Assembly (NCBI RefSeq): GCF_002259595.1
Contig: NZ_MWWU01000002.1
Span: 558,001-622,000, forward strand
DNA length: 64,000 nucleotides
Reading direction: 5' to 3'
Origin: Aeriscardovia aeriphila
Lineage (GTDB): Bacteria > Actinomycetota > Actinomycetes > Actinomycetales > Bifidobacteriaceae
Shown: piece after piece, positions 63,734 to 64,000 of the stretch
Numbering within the stretch: the first letter of the stretch is position 1
Layout of the letters: every line of letters starts with the position of its first letter
Notes under the pieces: model-generated
What the model was told of the DNA's origin: nothing
What the model saw: only the letters and a program-made list of their open reading frames with translations
Database searches by the model: none
Program-made: the position numbers and the translations under genes

Positions 63734-64000
63734 TTAGCCCAACTGGCCCGAGCGAATCAGCCAATCGAGGTAGAACAGGATCACGCCAGCGAGCATGAAC
63801 ACTGCTTCCACCATCCAGAAGCGGATCACCACAGTGACTTCCGACCAGCCAGACAGCTCGAAATGATGGTGCAGAGGAGCCATCTTGAACACACGACGGT
63901 GCCAGCCGTGGAAGGCAGCAATCTGAATGACATCGGAGAGGGTTTCCAACACGAAGAGACCACCGACGACGACAGCGAGAATCTCAATATGCATATTCAC
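63734..64000 (-). CDS. mraY: Phospho-MurNAc-pentapeptide transferase MraY (C-terminal part)
   Basis: The last 88 residues of the membrane enzyme that makes lipid I; the start lies beyond the right edge. The stretch KMAPLHHHFELSGWSE is the conserved MraY histidine motif, and two membrane helices surround it. It is the first visible gene of the mraY-murD-ftsW-murG-murC-ftsQ group on the minus strand. Nothing about its regulation can be said from this end. Confidence 0.96.
   Translation of the reverse strand: MNMHIEILAVVVGGLFVLETLSDVIQIAAFHGWHRRVFKMAPLHHHFELSGWSEVTVVIRFWMVEAVFMLAGVILFYLDWLIRSGQLG

Overview
The window looks like the chromosome of a member of the Bifidobacteriaceae (Actinobacteria), with base composition a little above 50% GC by eye. 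The clues are a tmRNA with the tag AKHNSTEFALAA, which is close to what I recall of bifidobacterial tags; the 24-residue actinobacterial ribosomal protein bL37; a SigH-type ECF sigma factor; and a fermentative sugar set (xylose isomerase, xylulokinase, fructokinase, GAPDH, aldose epimerase). I cannot assign a genus or species. No rRNA, tRNA, CRISPR array or intact insertion sequence is visible.

Layout. 1-5450: a minus-strand oligopeptide ABC transporter (binding protein, terminator, two permeases, a fused double ATPase cut by the left edge). 5.9-13.5 kb: XerC, small conserved genes, TypA, then xerD-parA-scpA-scpB. 13.7-15.0 kb: infC-rpmI-rplT, with infC starting at a non-AUG codon. 15.4-19.6 kb, plus strand: thiamine pyrophosphokinase, gap, ybaK, galM and bL37. 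19.8-25.9 kb, minus strand: folC-smc-sigH and a cysteine-containing small protein. 26.2-29.1 kb: GNAT acetyltransferase, Xaa-Pro aminopeptidase and Nudix hydrolase. 29.1-35.3 kb: a xylose locus (ROK repressor, xylB, xylA) and a PfkB-type fructokinase. 35.8-48.3 kb: mostly membrane and surface functions (MntH, SGNH hydrolase, aquaporin, LtaS/OpgB-like transferase, YeiH exporter, amino-acid permease), a SAM methyltransferase and a single-chain MmeI-type restriction-modification enzyme. 48.4-50.0 kb: an accessory patch of small unrecognised genes ending at the tmRNA 3' end, with a possible integrase remnant. 50.5-56.0 kb: YdcF, DMT transporter, aldo/keto reductase and two divergent low-complexity membrane proteins. 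56.0-64.0 kb: the dcw cluster on the minus strand, mraY (partial)-murD-ftsW-murG-murC-ftsQ, without ftsZ downstream.

How the parts work together. The xylose genes share a near-identical operator that I see at the ROK repressor gene and on the xylA promoter. A second palindrome, TGTGARCGGTCACA, occurs upstream of the peptide-binding protein, gap and galM, and looks like a global carbon-control site. The chromosome-maintenance genes (xerC, xerD, parA, scpA, scpB, smc) lie close together. The strongest unexplained signal is an 8-base word, GATTATCA, with extended form near AGATTATCAGYGC. I counted 31 copies on the two strands where about two are expected by chance; many lie on or just after stop codons.
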